Shown in pieces: positions 17,131-24,955 of a stretch of 64,000 nucleotides of DNA. Origin of the DNA: Paenibacillus sp. H1-7 (GTDB lineage Bacteria; Bacillota; Bacilli; Paenibacillales; NBRC-103111); NCBI RefSeq assembly GCF_022354825.1, contig NZ_CP031168.1:6015501-6079500 (forward strand). Reading direction: 5' to 3'. The notes beneath the pieces were generated by a model that made no database searches, was not told the DNA's origin, and worked only from the letters and a program-made list of their open reading frames with translations. The translations under genes were made by a program, and so were the position numbers. The stretch's first letter is position 1, and each line of letters begins with the position of its first letter.

Positions 17131-18393
17131 ATGTTAAGTTATGCAGGAATTCAAAATCCTTATGCTCTGGGCAAGTACAGCGTGGAAAAAAATGCGAAGG
17201 TCATGCAGCGCTACCGGTTCATTCACGAGAGCCTGCTCCGGATTGCCGCAGGTCATTTGCCCGCGCGTGAAGACTGGGATATCAAAGTTGCACTCGGCAA
17301 GCATCTGTACGAGGACGCAGAAGCCGCCGACCGGCTGCGAGCGCGGATTACGGAGCTGCGGACGTCCTCCGCCGTTCTGAACCAGGAGCCGGATGCAGCG
17401 TTGTCCTTGCTGATGGACGAACTGATTCATGCGCGCAACGATCTGGAGCTCATGGTCGGCATCTACGGCGTCATCAAGCCGGCTCTACTGGATGCCTACC
17501 GCAGCCACACGGCGACGACCCAGCAAATTGTCGATCAGCCGACGATTCGTATGCTGCGGTCGATGATCCTCGATTTGGAGGATCAATTGAGCTGGGGAGA
17601 GCAGATGATTGTGAGCCTTCAGCAATCAGGCATCTATGAGGACAACGGCGACCAGTTCAAGGCCGGTATCGCCTCGCTCCTGGCTGCGGCCGGCGGCATC
17701 GACGGGCAGCAGCCCAAGACGGCTGTACTGCCGCACCGGATCCGCTCCCATGAGCCATACCGGATCCCATTGAAATCGGTGCGCGATCCTCGCAAGATGG
17801 GGCCGGTTACGTGGGCTCGGACCAGCGTGCTTAACCCGCCAGAAGATCCGGTACAGCGCAGCCTATTGGCCAAAATGCGCGTCAGACAGGAAGAAATGAC
17901 CGCGGCCGAGCTGATTGCAGCCGTTCTCTTCTCGCAGAAAAACATGCCGTGGGAATTTTACCGCGATCTGGCCCGCCATCTGTGGGATGAAGTGCGTCAT
18001 GCCTTGTTCGGCCAGGCGGCGCTGGAAAGCGAAGGCATCGACTGGATGAGCCGGCCGCAATACACGTCGGATTACGATGTTAACGCGCCGAAAATTCCCG
18101 GAGCACAGTACGCATGGCTTGCGATCGGCATCGAGGAAGGTGCGATGAAGCGTCCGGGCAAAGCCGGGGAATTCGAATTTTGCCGGGATGAGGCAAAGCA
18201 CCCGCTCATGACCCAGTTTCAGGATTACGACTGGGCCGATGAAGTGGTGCACGCCAATCTCGGAAGGAAATGGTCGCCGGATTTGATCGGCGAGGATATC
18301 AGCTTCGTCCGGGAAATCGCCAAGAACGAGCTGGATCACTTCTGGACGGAAGTGCGCCGGGCTCAAGCGCAGTGGAACGAAGGCGCAAGCTGA
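17131..18393 (+). CDS. Ferritin-like-fold protein of unknown function
   Basis: 420 residues; GAGGGGGAG lies just before the ATG. The sequence is almost wholly alpha-helical. Two segments look like carboxylate/His metal ligands of a four-helix diiron fold: DELIHARNDLELMVG (about 102) and, more strikingly, HLWDEVRHALFGQ (about 288) with WADEVVHANLGRKW (about 370) and KNELDHFWTEV near the end. This repeated ExxH pattern is what the ferritin-like/DUF455 group shows. It has no signal peptide. It follows an AraC regulator and is divergent from an operon carrying an ABC importer and an Fe/2-oxoglutarate oxygenase, so an oxidative step on an imported compound is possible. Function unknown. Confidence 0.7.
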   Translation: MLSYAGIQNPYALGKYSVEKNAKVMQRYRFIHESLLRIAAGHLPAREDWDIKVALGKHLYEDAEAADRLRARITELRTSSAVLNQEPDAALSLLMDELIHARNDLELMVGIYGVIKPALLDAYRSHTATTQQIVDQPTIRMLRSMILDLEDQLSWGEQMIVSLQQSGIYEDNGDQFKAGIASLLAAAGGIDGQQPKTAVLPHRIRSHEPYRIPLKSVRDPRKMGPVTWARTSVLNPPEDPVQRSLLAKMRVRQEEMTAAELIAAVLFSQKNMPWEFYRDLARHLWDEVRHALFGQAALESEGIDWMSRPQYTSDYDVNAPKIPGAQYAWLAIGIEEGAMKRPGKAGEFEFCRDEAKHPLMTQFQDYDWADEVVHANLGRKWSPDLIGEDISFVREIAKNELDHFWTEVRRAQAQWNEGAS

Positions 18394-18400
18394 CTAAAGA

Positions 18401-18432
18401 ACCCGCTATCCCTATTACGGATGGCGGGTTTT
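18401..18432 (+). terminator. Terminator after the ferritin-like gene; first copy of a 32-bp direct repeat
   Basis: ACCCGCTATCC and GGATGGCGGGT pair around TATTAC, followed by TTTTATT. The 32 bases 18401-18432 recur exactly at 19715-19746. Confidence 0.88.
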
Positions 18433-18606
18433 ATTATCGAGAAACTCGGTTTATCCGTATCCGTCTTAGTAGTTGAGTATGGGATTTGCCTATTTTTTTT
18501 TATAAATAGATTCCAGTCTAGTCCATATTTAGTTATCTGTCCGACCTCCCCCATAGTCTCTAAGCATAGGATGAGATGTGCTAAAATCATGGGAGGTGTT
18601 TGGCTG

Positions 18607-19641
18607 ATGGGACGTCTGGCTATAAAAGCAAAGCGCTTTAAAAAGAAAATGAATATCGTTTGTAAAAAGAAGAAATCGAGGTCGAAGCTAACCATCATGA
18701 CATGGAACATCTATTTTGGAGCTGAATTATCGATTGCAGTAGGAAGCACTCCTGAGGAACTACCGCAACGCGTTACTGAGATCTTTAGACAGTTTCAAGC
18801 AACCAATTTCCCCGTGCGAGCAAAGGCTATTGCCGATCAAATTGCTAGAAAAAAACCAGATATAATAGGTCTTCAAGAAGCAGCAATATGGCAACTTTTG
18901 GTACCTCAAAATTCTAAAGCAGCAGTAACATATGATTTTGTCTCGATCCTTCTCAAAGAGTTAGAAAAAAGAGGATTACATTATCAGGCTTTAGCCATTG
19001 TAGACACTACGGATCTTACGTTACCTAGTAGTAGCGGCTTCAACGTTCGATTTTTAGATCGAGACGTGATTTTGGTGCGAAAAAATTCAGGACTTAAGTT
19101 CTCAAATATACAAACAAAGAATTTTGAAGCTTTTCTTCCCGTTCCAGTTGGCGGTAATGTTGAAAGACTCCTTTTTGGTTGGGCGTCTGTTGATGTCAAA
19201 ATATGCGGAAAGAAATTTAGACTGGTAAATACTCATTTACAACCCGTTACACCTTTAATTCCCGAGACACTTCAAATACAACTCGCTCAAGCCAATGAAC
19301 TTTTACAGGGCCCCGGAGCTACTGAACTTCCTTTAGTGTTCATAGGAGATTTCAACTCAAATACTGACGGCAATGGCCCAACTTACAACTTGTTAGTTAA
19401 TTCCGGATTTAAAGATACATGGACTATCGCAGGAAAAGGCGCTGGATTAACATGCTGCCAGGATGCTGATGTATTGAATTTGATTTCGCAGCTTTTTGTC
19501 AGAATAGACTTAATTCTCTTTCGAGGCGATTTCAAAGTTAAGAAAGTGGAGGTTATTGGAGAGGATCAAAAGGATCGTACACCAACGGCACTATGGCCTT
19601 CTGATCATGCAGGAGTTGTAGGCACTCTTACTTTAAAATAA
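18607..19641 (+). CDS. Endonuclease/exonuclease/phosphatase (EEP) superfamily protein
   Basis: 344 residues from ATG 18607, which has GGGAGGTG 7 bases upstream; the longer frame would begin inside the preceding terminator. EEP motifs are all present: catalytic Asn in MTWNIYFG (about 40), Glu in IIGLQEA (about 93), Asp/Asn in IGDFNSNTD (about 251) and the final Asp-His in WPSDHAGVVG (about 333). Members cleave phosphodiesters in DNA, phospholipids or inositol phosphates; the substrate cannot be told. The first 30 residues are very basic, without a signal peptide. The gene and its flanks are clearly AT-richer than neighbours and lie between two identical 32-bp terminators, which suggests a later arrival. 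Confidence 0.88.
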   Translation: MGRLAIKAKRFKKKMNIVCKKKKSRSKLTIMTWNIYFGAELSIAVGSTPEELPQRVTEIFRQFQATNFPVRAKAIADQIARKKPDIIGLQEAAIWQLLVPQNSKAAVTYDFVSILLKELEKRGLHYQALAIVDTTDLTLPSSSGFNVRFLDRDVILVRKNSGLKFSNIQTKNFEAFLPVPVGGNVERLLFGWASVDVKICGKKFRLVNTHLQPVTPLIPETLQIQLAQANELLQGPGATELPLVFIGDFNSNTDGNGPTYNLLVNSGFKDTWTIAGKGAGLTCCQDADVLNLISQLFVRIDLILFRGDFKVKKVEVIGEDQKDRTPTALWPSDHAGVVGTLTLK

Positions 19642-19655
19642 CACGTAACTCAGCC

Positions 19656-19686
19656 CTCATCTTCTAACAAAGTGGGGGCTATCTGA
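19656..19686 (+). terminator. Weak stem-loop after the EEP gene
   Basis: AGCCCTCA pairs with TGGGGGCT (one wobble) around a 13-base loop; no T-run follows, so termination may depend on the stronger copy at 19715-19746. Confidence 0.4.
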
Positions 19687-19714
19687 TTCAATTCACAGGT
19701 TTCTCGACAAGCTC

Positions 19715-19746
19715 ACCCGCTATCCCTATTACGGATGGCGGGTTTT
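19715..19746 (+). terminator. Second exact copy of the 32-bp terminator
   Basis: Identical over 32 bases to 18401-18432 and followed by T-rich sequence. It serves as terminator of the EEP gene. Confidence 0.88.
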
Positions 19747-19918
19747 TCGTTCTTGCTCCGCTTGAGGCGCGTTCATACTTGTTCATATTTTTTTAATATA
19801 CCGGTCTCAGATTTCACATAGAACGATCATGTTTTTATTGTACATTGTTGATGTGCCCGACAGAGCCCAAGCGGCTGCGGCATAATGAGATTCCGAAGAG
19901 TGAAAGGAGACTAGAAAC

Positions 19919-20308
19919 ATGAAAAAAACTTTGACGTGGGCTTTAGGCGTAATGCTAGTTTTTGCTTTAGTTACGGGGTGTTCAAGCGGGGCTGAAGATA
20001 GCGGTAGCACCGGCTCCAAGGATTCCAGCGTACCGACCACAAGTACGCCGAAGGGATCGGATTCGTCAGGCTCCTCCTCGACGACACCGGGCGGAAGCGG
20101 CAGCTCTTCCGGCAGCGGATCGAGCTCAAGCGGAAGCAAGTCGTCCAGTACCGGCTCCGATAGCTCTACCAGCGGCTCCACGAGCGGTTCTACAGGAAGC
20201 AAATCGACGGATTCCAGCTCCGGCAGCGGCTCCACAAGCGGTTCTACAGGCGGCTCCACAAGCGGTTCTACAGGTGGCTCTACAAGCGGTTCGACCACCA
20301 AACCATAA
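19919..20308 (+). CDS. Ser/Gly/Thr-rich repeat lipoprotein
   Basis: 129 residues. A lipoprotein signal (MKKTLTWALG, hydrophobic core, lipobox LVTGC, Cys about 21) is followed entirely by low-complexity Ser, Gly, Thr and a few Lys/Asp residues. From about residue 100 the protein is a tandem repeat of STSGSTGG, mirrored by 24-bp DNA repeats. AAGGAGA lies 8 bases before the ATG. No enzymatic domain exists; it is probably an extended, flexible, surface-anchored spacer or an O-glycosylation scaffold (inference). It precedes a two-component system on the same strand, but a strong terminator separates them. Confidence 0.8.
   Translation: MKKTLTWALGVMLVFALVTGCSSGAEDSGSTGSKDSSVPTTSTPKGSDSSGSSSTTPGGSGSSSGSGSSSSGSKSSSTGSDSSTSGSTSGSTGSKSTDSSSGSGSTSGSTGGSTSGSTGGSTSGSTTKP
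20228..20296 (+). repeat. 24-bp tandem repeat in the lipoprotein gene
   Basis: About 2.9 copies of a 24-bp unit beginning GGCTCCACAAGCGGTTCTAC at 20228, 20252 and 20276, encoding STSGSTGG. The copies differ only by a few silent changes, so recent slippage is likely. Confidence 0.85.
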
Positions 20309-20332
20309 TCGTTGATTCAACCCATTCCAATA

Positions 20333-20366
20333 GGCCTTTCTCCGATCGGAGAAGGGCCATTTTCCT
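20333..20366 (+). terminator. Terminator of the Ser-rich lipoprotein gene
   Basis: GGCCTTTCTCC pairs with GGAGAAGGGCC (one wobble) around GATC, followed by ATTTTCC. Confidence 0.85.
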
Positions 20367-20472
20367 GTTTGCCCCCGCAAAACCATGCTCTTGCTCCGAA
20401 ATGTATAGGTACACCTGATGCAGGGCACGTTATGCCCAAATTCTATACCAAAAACATACAAAGGATGGACTT

Positions 20473-21171
20473 ATGAACCCTTGGAAAGTATTGGTTGTAG
20501 ATGATGACCCTAACGTTCGCGAAATCATTCGCTTATATTTCGAAAAGCAGCATATCGATATGCTGGAAGCCCAGGACAGTATGACCGCTCTGGAGCTGCT
20601 CGAAAAAGAATCGCCCGATATCATTATTCTCGATGTCATGATGCCCGTTATGGACGGCTATGAAGCTTGCCGGGAAATTAGAAAACGGTCCGATACCCCT
20701 ATCATTATGCTGACGGCCAAGGGCGAGGAGTTCGACCGTGTGCTAGGTCTTGAGCTCGGAGCCGACGATTATGTGACGAAGCCGTTCAGCCCGCGGGAGC
20801 TTATCGCCAGAATCAAAGCGATCTTCAGGCGGATGCAGCCGAGAAAGCCGAGCGAGGAAGCTGAGGCTCCCGTATCGTACGACTTCGAGGGCTTGTCGAT
20901 CCATATGGACCGCCGTGAAGTCATTGCCGGCGAAGAGAAGGTTACGCTCCGGCCGAAGGAATTCGATCTGCTGGCGCATATGGCCAAGTCGCCGGGCAGC
21001 GTATTTAGCCGGGAGCAGCTGCTCGAGCAAGTATGGGGCTATGATTATATCGGCGATATTCGTACGGTTGACGTTCACGTGAAAAAGCTCCGCGAGAAGC
21101 TGAATCCTCATAAAAGCGACTGCATCCAAACCGTGTGGGGCATCGGCTACAAATTTGTGGTGGACCCATGA
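20473..21171 (+). CDS. Response regulator, OmpR/PhoB family
   Basis: 232 residues. The receiver domain (1-120) has the acidic pair DDD at 10-12, phospho-acceptor Asp54 in IIILDVMMPVMDG, and Lys in YVTKPFSPREL. The C-terminal winged helix (about 140-230) carries TLRPKEFDLLAHMAKSPG and the recognition region RTVDVHVKKLREKL. AAGGATGG precedes the ATG. Its stop overlaps the kinase start (ATGA), so the two are coupled. No signal or target can be deduced; PhoP/ResD-like regulators of envelope or metabolism are the nearest types. Confidence 0.94.
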   Translation: MNPWKVLVVDDDPNVREIIRLYFEKQHIDMLEAQDSMTALELLEKESPDIIILDVMMPVMDGYEACREIRKRSDTPIIMLTAKGEEFDRVLGLELGADDYVTKPFSPRELIARIKAIFRRMQPRKPSEEAEAPVSYDFEGLSIHMDRREVIAGEEKVTLRPKEFDLLAHMAKSPGSVFSREQLLEQVWGYDYIGDIRTVDVHVKKLREKLNPHKSDCIQTVWGIGYKFVVDP

Positions 21172-22622
21172 TTCTCGGCATTAATAAAAGCATTTTCCGC
21201 CGCATTTTGTTCAGTTCCATGCTGACGGTTCTGTTAGGCCTGTGCGTCGTTGGGCTGCTCATCTCTTTGTTGACGAAAAGCTACATTATCGATTCGAAAA
21301 AAGAAGAGCTGCTGCGCAAAGCAAAACGGGTCAACCTGGCGGTGCAGAACGCGACCGTCCTGGACGACAGCGTCAAAGATTTGCTGATCTTTTTTGACCA
21401 GTCTTATGAAACTAGAATCTGGATCTTCGATCTCCAAGGCAAAATTGTCGCCACTTCCTCCAAGGACGAGGTGTATATCGGCAAATCCGTCGACGCTTCC
21501 ATCGTCAAAAAAGTGAAAAACGGCGAAAATACCATTCTGAACATGGAATTCGAGGGCATGAAGGAATCGATGCTGTCCGTCGTTGTCCCGTGGGGCAAAG
21601 ATAATCAAGTATTCGGCGGAATCGTTCTGCACTCTCCAGTGACAGGGATGAATGAGACGATAACGAACCTGCGGGAGACGATCCTGTGGGGCACCTTATT
21701 CGGCCTCCTCCTCTCCGCCGTCATTGCCTCGTACTTATCATGGACGATTTCTCAGCCGCTGCAAAAAATAGACCGGGTCGCCGCAAAAATCGGCATGGGC
21801 GATTATAGCGAACGAATCCGGATCCAGTCCAAGGACGAAATCGGCGATCTGGCCGGCACGATCAACCATATGGTCGAGAAGCTGGAGATCGTCGATCAGG
21901 AGAAAAAGAAGCTGGAGCAAATCCGCCAGGATTTCCTGGCCAATGTGTCGCATGAGCTGAGGACTCCGCTGACAGCGATGCAAGGCTTTCTCGAGGCGTT
22001 GCAGGACGGGTTGATCGACGAATCTGCCAAGCCCCGCTACTATGGCATTATTTATAACGAGACGCTTCATATGAACCGGCTGGTCGATGACATTATGGAT
22101 CTCATTAAGCTGGAAAACAACGAGATCATCTTGTCTCGCTCTCCTGTCGATGTCAAATCGCTACTGACCCAGATCGCTTTTAAATTCGAGCCGGAAGCGT
22201 CGGCCAAAGGCACGTCTATCGGCCTGCAAATCAGCACCGAACTGCCCAAAGCGTACGCCGATTTGAGCCGCCTGGAGCAAATAGCGAACAATCTTATCAA
22301 AAATGCAATCAAGTTCACGGAGAATGGAAGCATTGTGATCCGCGCCTTTTATGAGGAGCCGTACATCCGAATCGTTTTCTCCGATACGGGGATCGGCATA
22401 TCCCCCGATGATCTGGAAATGATCTGGGAGCGATTCTTCAAGGTGGACCGCGGCCGCTCCAAAAAAAATCAAGGCACTGGGCTCGGCCTCGCCATTGTAA
22501 GGGAGCTGGTCATGCTGCACGAAGGCAAGATCGAGGTTCAAAGCGAGATCGATAAAGGCACTACGTTCAACGTTTGGATTCCTGGCGTTGAAATGGTGCA
22601 GGACAAAAACCTGACCGGTTGA
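21168..22622 (+). CDS. Membrane sensor histidine kinase, PhoR/ResE type
   Basis: 484 residues from ATG 21168 (overlapping the regulator stop). Membrane helices at about 15-37 and 170-192 bracket an extracellular domain of some 130 residues. HAMP (about 195-245), HisKA with FLANVSHELRTPLTAMQG (His about 265), and HATPase with NLIKNAIKF, DTGIGIS and GTGLGLAIVRELV follow. Orthodox two-component partner of the upstream regulator. The stop codon lies inside the terminator stem. Confidence 0.94.
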   Translation: MILGINKSIFRRILFSSMLTVLLGLCVVGLLISLLTKSYIIDSKKEELLRKAKRVNLAVQNATVLDDSVKDLLIFFDQSYETRIWIFDLQGKIVATSSKDEVYIGKSVDASIVKKVKNGENTILNMEFEGMKESMLSVVVPWGKDNQVFGGIVLHSPVTGMNETITNLRETILWGTLFGLLLSAVIASYLSWTISQPLQKIDRVAAKIGMGDYSERIRIQSKDEIGDLAGTINHMVEKLEIVDQEKKKLEQIRQDFLANVSHELRTPLTAMQGFLEALQDGLIDESAKPRYYGIIYNETLHMNRLVDDIMDLIKLENNEIILSRSPVDVKSLLTQIAFKFEPEASAKGTSIGLQISTELPKAYADLSRLEQIANNLIKNAIKFTENGSIVIRAFYEEPYIRIVFSDTGIGISPDDLEMIWERFFKVDRGRSKKNQGTGLGLAIVRELVMLHEGKIEVQSEIDKGTTFNVWIPGVEMVQDKNLTG

Positions 22623-22636
22623 CGGTCAGGTTTTTG
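22605..22636 (+). terminator. Terminator of the two-component operon, containing the stop codon
   Basis: AAAAACCTGACC pairs with GGTCAGGTTTTT around GGTTGAC; the loop includes the kinase TGA. Confidence 0.92.
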
Positions 22637-22939
22637 TTTGTTGAGAAACTCGGAGGAGATTGAAAATGTGTACGGTACCCAGATGGGTATCTCCTTCCGG
22701 CCGCTGTTGTTATCGGGAAATTTTATTTATTCATCGCACCCGGCTGTTATTTCCCGATAACAAAGGCGGTCACGCAAGCGTTCCTCCAGAAGACACCCAC
22801 CTTCCCCCTCTTACATTTTCTAAATAGCCGTGCTGCTCAACAACCCGAACCTGACCGAAAACGGTCGAATGATAAGCCCATCAACAGAGCACATTATCAT
22901 TATCCAATCCACCATTCACCATGAAAAGGAACATTAACC
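22623..22939. other. 317-base gap with a 15-bp inverted repeat
   Basis: No gene is seen. The stretch starts with the tail of the terminator and GTTGAGAAACTCGG (compare 18438-18450). It holds an inverted repeat, TTGTTATCGGGAAAT (22707-22721) and ATTTCCCGATAACAA (22749-22763), perfect over 15 bp with a 27-base loop and no T-run. The last 30 bases carry AAAAGGAA, the ribosome binding site of the next gene. Confidence 0.75.
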
Positions 22940-24247
22940 ATGAGACTACCGCTTCAACTATTTCAATCGACTGCAATAGGGAGAACACTCCTGATCGCCC
23001 TGCTCATATCGGACGCTATATGGGGAAACGTCACGCAGGTGCAGGCTGCTCCCGACAACCTGCTTAAGGCCGCTTTCGTTAGGGGAGGCCATGTATGGGT
23101 GAAACAGCATACAGGCGAAGAAAAGCAGTTGACGAAAGACGGCGAAGCCTCCTACCCGGTCTGGTCCTATGACGGAACGTGGCTTGCCTATTTCAAATCA
23201 AAGGACGGAGAATCAAGAGAGCTGTGGCTGTACGAAACAAAGTCAGACCGTCACGTCAAGGTATATGAAGGCGGCGCAGGTAATGTGCAGTGGTCGCCGA
23301 ACCGCAATATCGCGGCCTTTCTCGATGATGGCGTTTTGAACAAGACCGATACGGCCAAATTGGCTGAGAAACCGTTTGAGAACGAAGCATTCGGCATCGG
23401 CAATTACTCCTGGCTGCCCGACGGCACAGGATATCTCGCCTCTACTACGGCGAAGCGGCTGCCCGACGGCTGGACCAGCCCTATCCTGTACAAAATTCCG
23501 CTCGGGGCGGGTACGGACGAGTCCAAAATGCACCGCTTCTTCACTCTTCCTTCCGAGCTGAAGCATGGCGGCGTCACGGTCCTGTCCATCGGGACCACGA
23601 CGTTCAAATGGTCCGCCGACGGCAAGTGGATCGCCTTCGTCGTCCACCCTACGGCATCCTGGTCCGCCGACAGCGACATGCTGTGCCTGCTGTCCTCGAA
23701 CGGCAAAACGTTCAAAGCTTTGGACGAAATGCTGGCCAATTCCAGCTGGTTTCAATGGGCACCCCGAACGAGCAAGCTCGCTTATATTCAAGGCGGACTC
23801 CGAATGGCTTTGGAGAACAAGCACTTGAAGGTCAAAGAGCTCCCTGCTTTTCGGCCCCCGCAGCTGACACCTCCCGGATACGCGGACGGGAATTTCACCT
23901 GGCAGAACGACGATTCGCTCGTCGTGCAACGATCCAAAGAAAGCTCCTGGTCCCAAGAGCCGTCCGAACGGCCGCTTCCTGTGCTTGTCCAAGTCCGGGT
24001 CCACTCTTCCGAGCAGAAGCAGATCTCCTCTCCGCCTGGAGGATTCGGCGATTATTCTCCCTGGTACGGCCCTTCATCGGAAAAGCTCGGCTGGGTGCGC
24101 TCGGACAGGACGAAAGCGAGCGTCATGCTGGGACTGCCCGACGGATCGCAGGCCTCCGTATGGGTTGATTCTATCGATAGAGGGAGCAACTATTACGAGC
24201 AATGGGATTGGCGCAGCGTATTAAGCTGGTATGAAGGACACCGGTAG
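22940..24247 (+). CDS. Secreted TolB-like beta-propeller protein
   Basis: 435 residues with a cleavable signal peptide (hydrophobic stretch about 15-30, likely cut after VQAA, residue 37). The remainder repeats the PD40/WD40-like pattern found in TolB: KAAFVRGGHVWV, YPVWSYDGTWLAYFKS, NVQWSPNRNIAAFLD, YSWLPDGTGYLAST, FKWSADGKWIAFV, FQWAPRTSKLAYI, giving five or six blades. No protease or other domain follows. Probably an extracytoplasmic binding scaffold. It stands alone between the two-component system and an XRE regulator on the opposite strand. Confidence 0.82.
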   Translation: MRLPLQLFQSTAIGRTLLIALLISDAIWGNVTQVQAAPDNLLKAAFVRGGHVWVKQHTGEEKQLTKDGEASYPVWSYDGTWLAYFKSKDGESRELWLYETKSDRHVKVYEGGAGNVQWSPNRNIAAFLDDGVLNKTDTAKLAEKPFENEAFGIGNYSWLPDGTGYLASTTAKRLPDGWTSPILYKIPLGAGTDESKMHRFFTLPSELKHGGVTVLSIGTTTFKWSADGKWIAFVVHPTASWSADSDMLCLLSSNGKTFKALDEMLANSSWFQWAPRTSKLAYIQGGLRMALENKHLKVKELPAFRPPQLTPPGYADGNFTWQNDDSLVVQRSKESSWSQEPSERPLPVLVQVRVHSSEQKQISSPPGGFGDYSPWYGPSSEKLGWVRSDRTKASVMLGLPDGSQASVWVDSIDRGSNYYEQWDWRSVLSWYEGHR

Positions 24248-24262
24248 TGGCAGCGGCCGCCC

Positions 24263-24841
24263 TTATGGCTGCCGCTCCAAAGATATTTGCAGGACGGCAA
24301 CCTCATCCGTATCGTTATTGTAGGAGTGCTTGTGATCCCCGCGGAACCGTACCGCGTCAAAGGCCTTAAGCTCATAAGGCTTATCGCATACTATGACGCG
24401 GACGGAACCGGATAATACCGTGGCCGTCTCCGTTAAGCCTGTCGGATGATACTCGGAGGAATATTCGCTGTGCGGATCGAGATACGCCCGGTATATTTCT
24501 ACCGTACCATTGGCCGATTCGGCGAACATAGGCTCTATCTTCCACGGTCCGTCCGTCAATTGAATTCCCTCTCCGGATCTGGACACCAATACCCCGCTTT
24601 CCTCTGCAAACAGAGATGACAATGGAACGCCAAGCCCGTCCGTCATTCTCCATATAACGCACAAGCTCGGGTTCGATTCTCCCCGTTCGATTTTACCCAA
24701 AGTCAGCTTGCTTACCCCGGTACGATCCGCAAGCTCGTCTAAGCTCAGCTTCCGCTCTTTGCGAAGCTGCCTGAGCGCCGATCCGATACTTCTTACCATC
24801 TGCAGCATTTCTTGTGGTTCCGATTGCTTTGTTGTATCCAT
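24263..24841 (-). CDS. XRE family regulator with C-terminal cupin domain
   Basis: 192 residues: helix-turn-helix (about 15-70; LADRTGVSKLTLGKIERGESNP) followed by a cupin_2 domain (about 110-185; EYSSEYHPTGLTETATVLSG). AAGGGGGG lies before the ATG. Proteins of this kind sense small ligands in the cupin and often repress a divergent transporter; here that is the MFS gene 115 bases away. The shared region holds repeated TTATAGTTWAC motifs. Confidence 0.9.
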   Translation of the reverse strand: MDTTKQSEPQEMLQMVRSIGSALRQLRKERKLSLDELADRTGVSKLTLGKIERGESNPSLCVIWRMTDGLGVPLSSLFAEESGVLVSRSGEGIQLTDGPWKIEPMFAESANGTVEIYRAYLDPHSEYSSEYHPTGLTETATVLSGSVRVIVCDKPYELKAFDAVRFRGDHKHSYNNDTDEVAVLQISLERQP

Positions 24842-24862
24842 AATGCCGCCCCCCTTAATAAA

Positions 24863-24906
24863 TTATAGTTTACTTTTTATATTCATAAGTATATTATAGT
24901 TAACTA
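24863..24906. promoter_or_regulatory. Candidate operator between XRE-cupin and MFS genes
   Basis: TTATAGTTTAC (24863-24873) and TTATAGTTAAC (24894-24904) are direct repeats 31 bp apart, three helical turns; the second lies in the palindrome TAGTTAACTA. They sit in the divergent promoter region, fitting binding by the XRE-cupin regulator. Confidence 0.5.
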
Positions 24907-24955
24907 ATAGAAGCAATCTTGGTTTCGGCTTCACACTTGGAAGGAGTGAATCACT

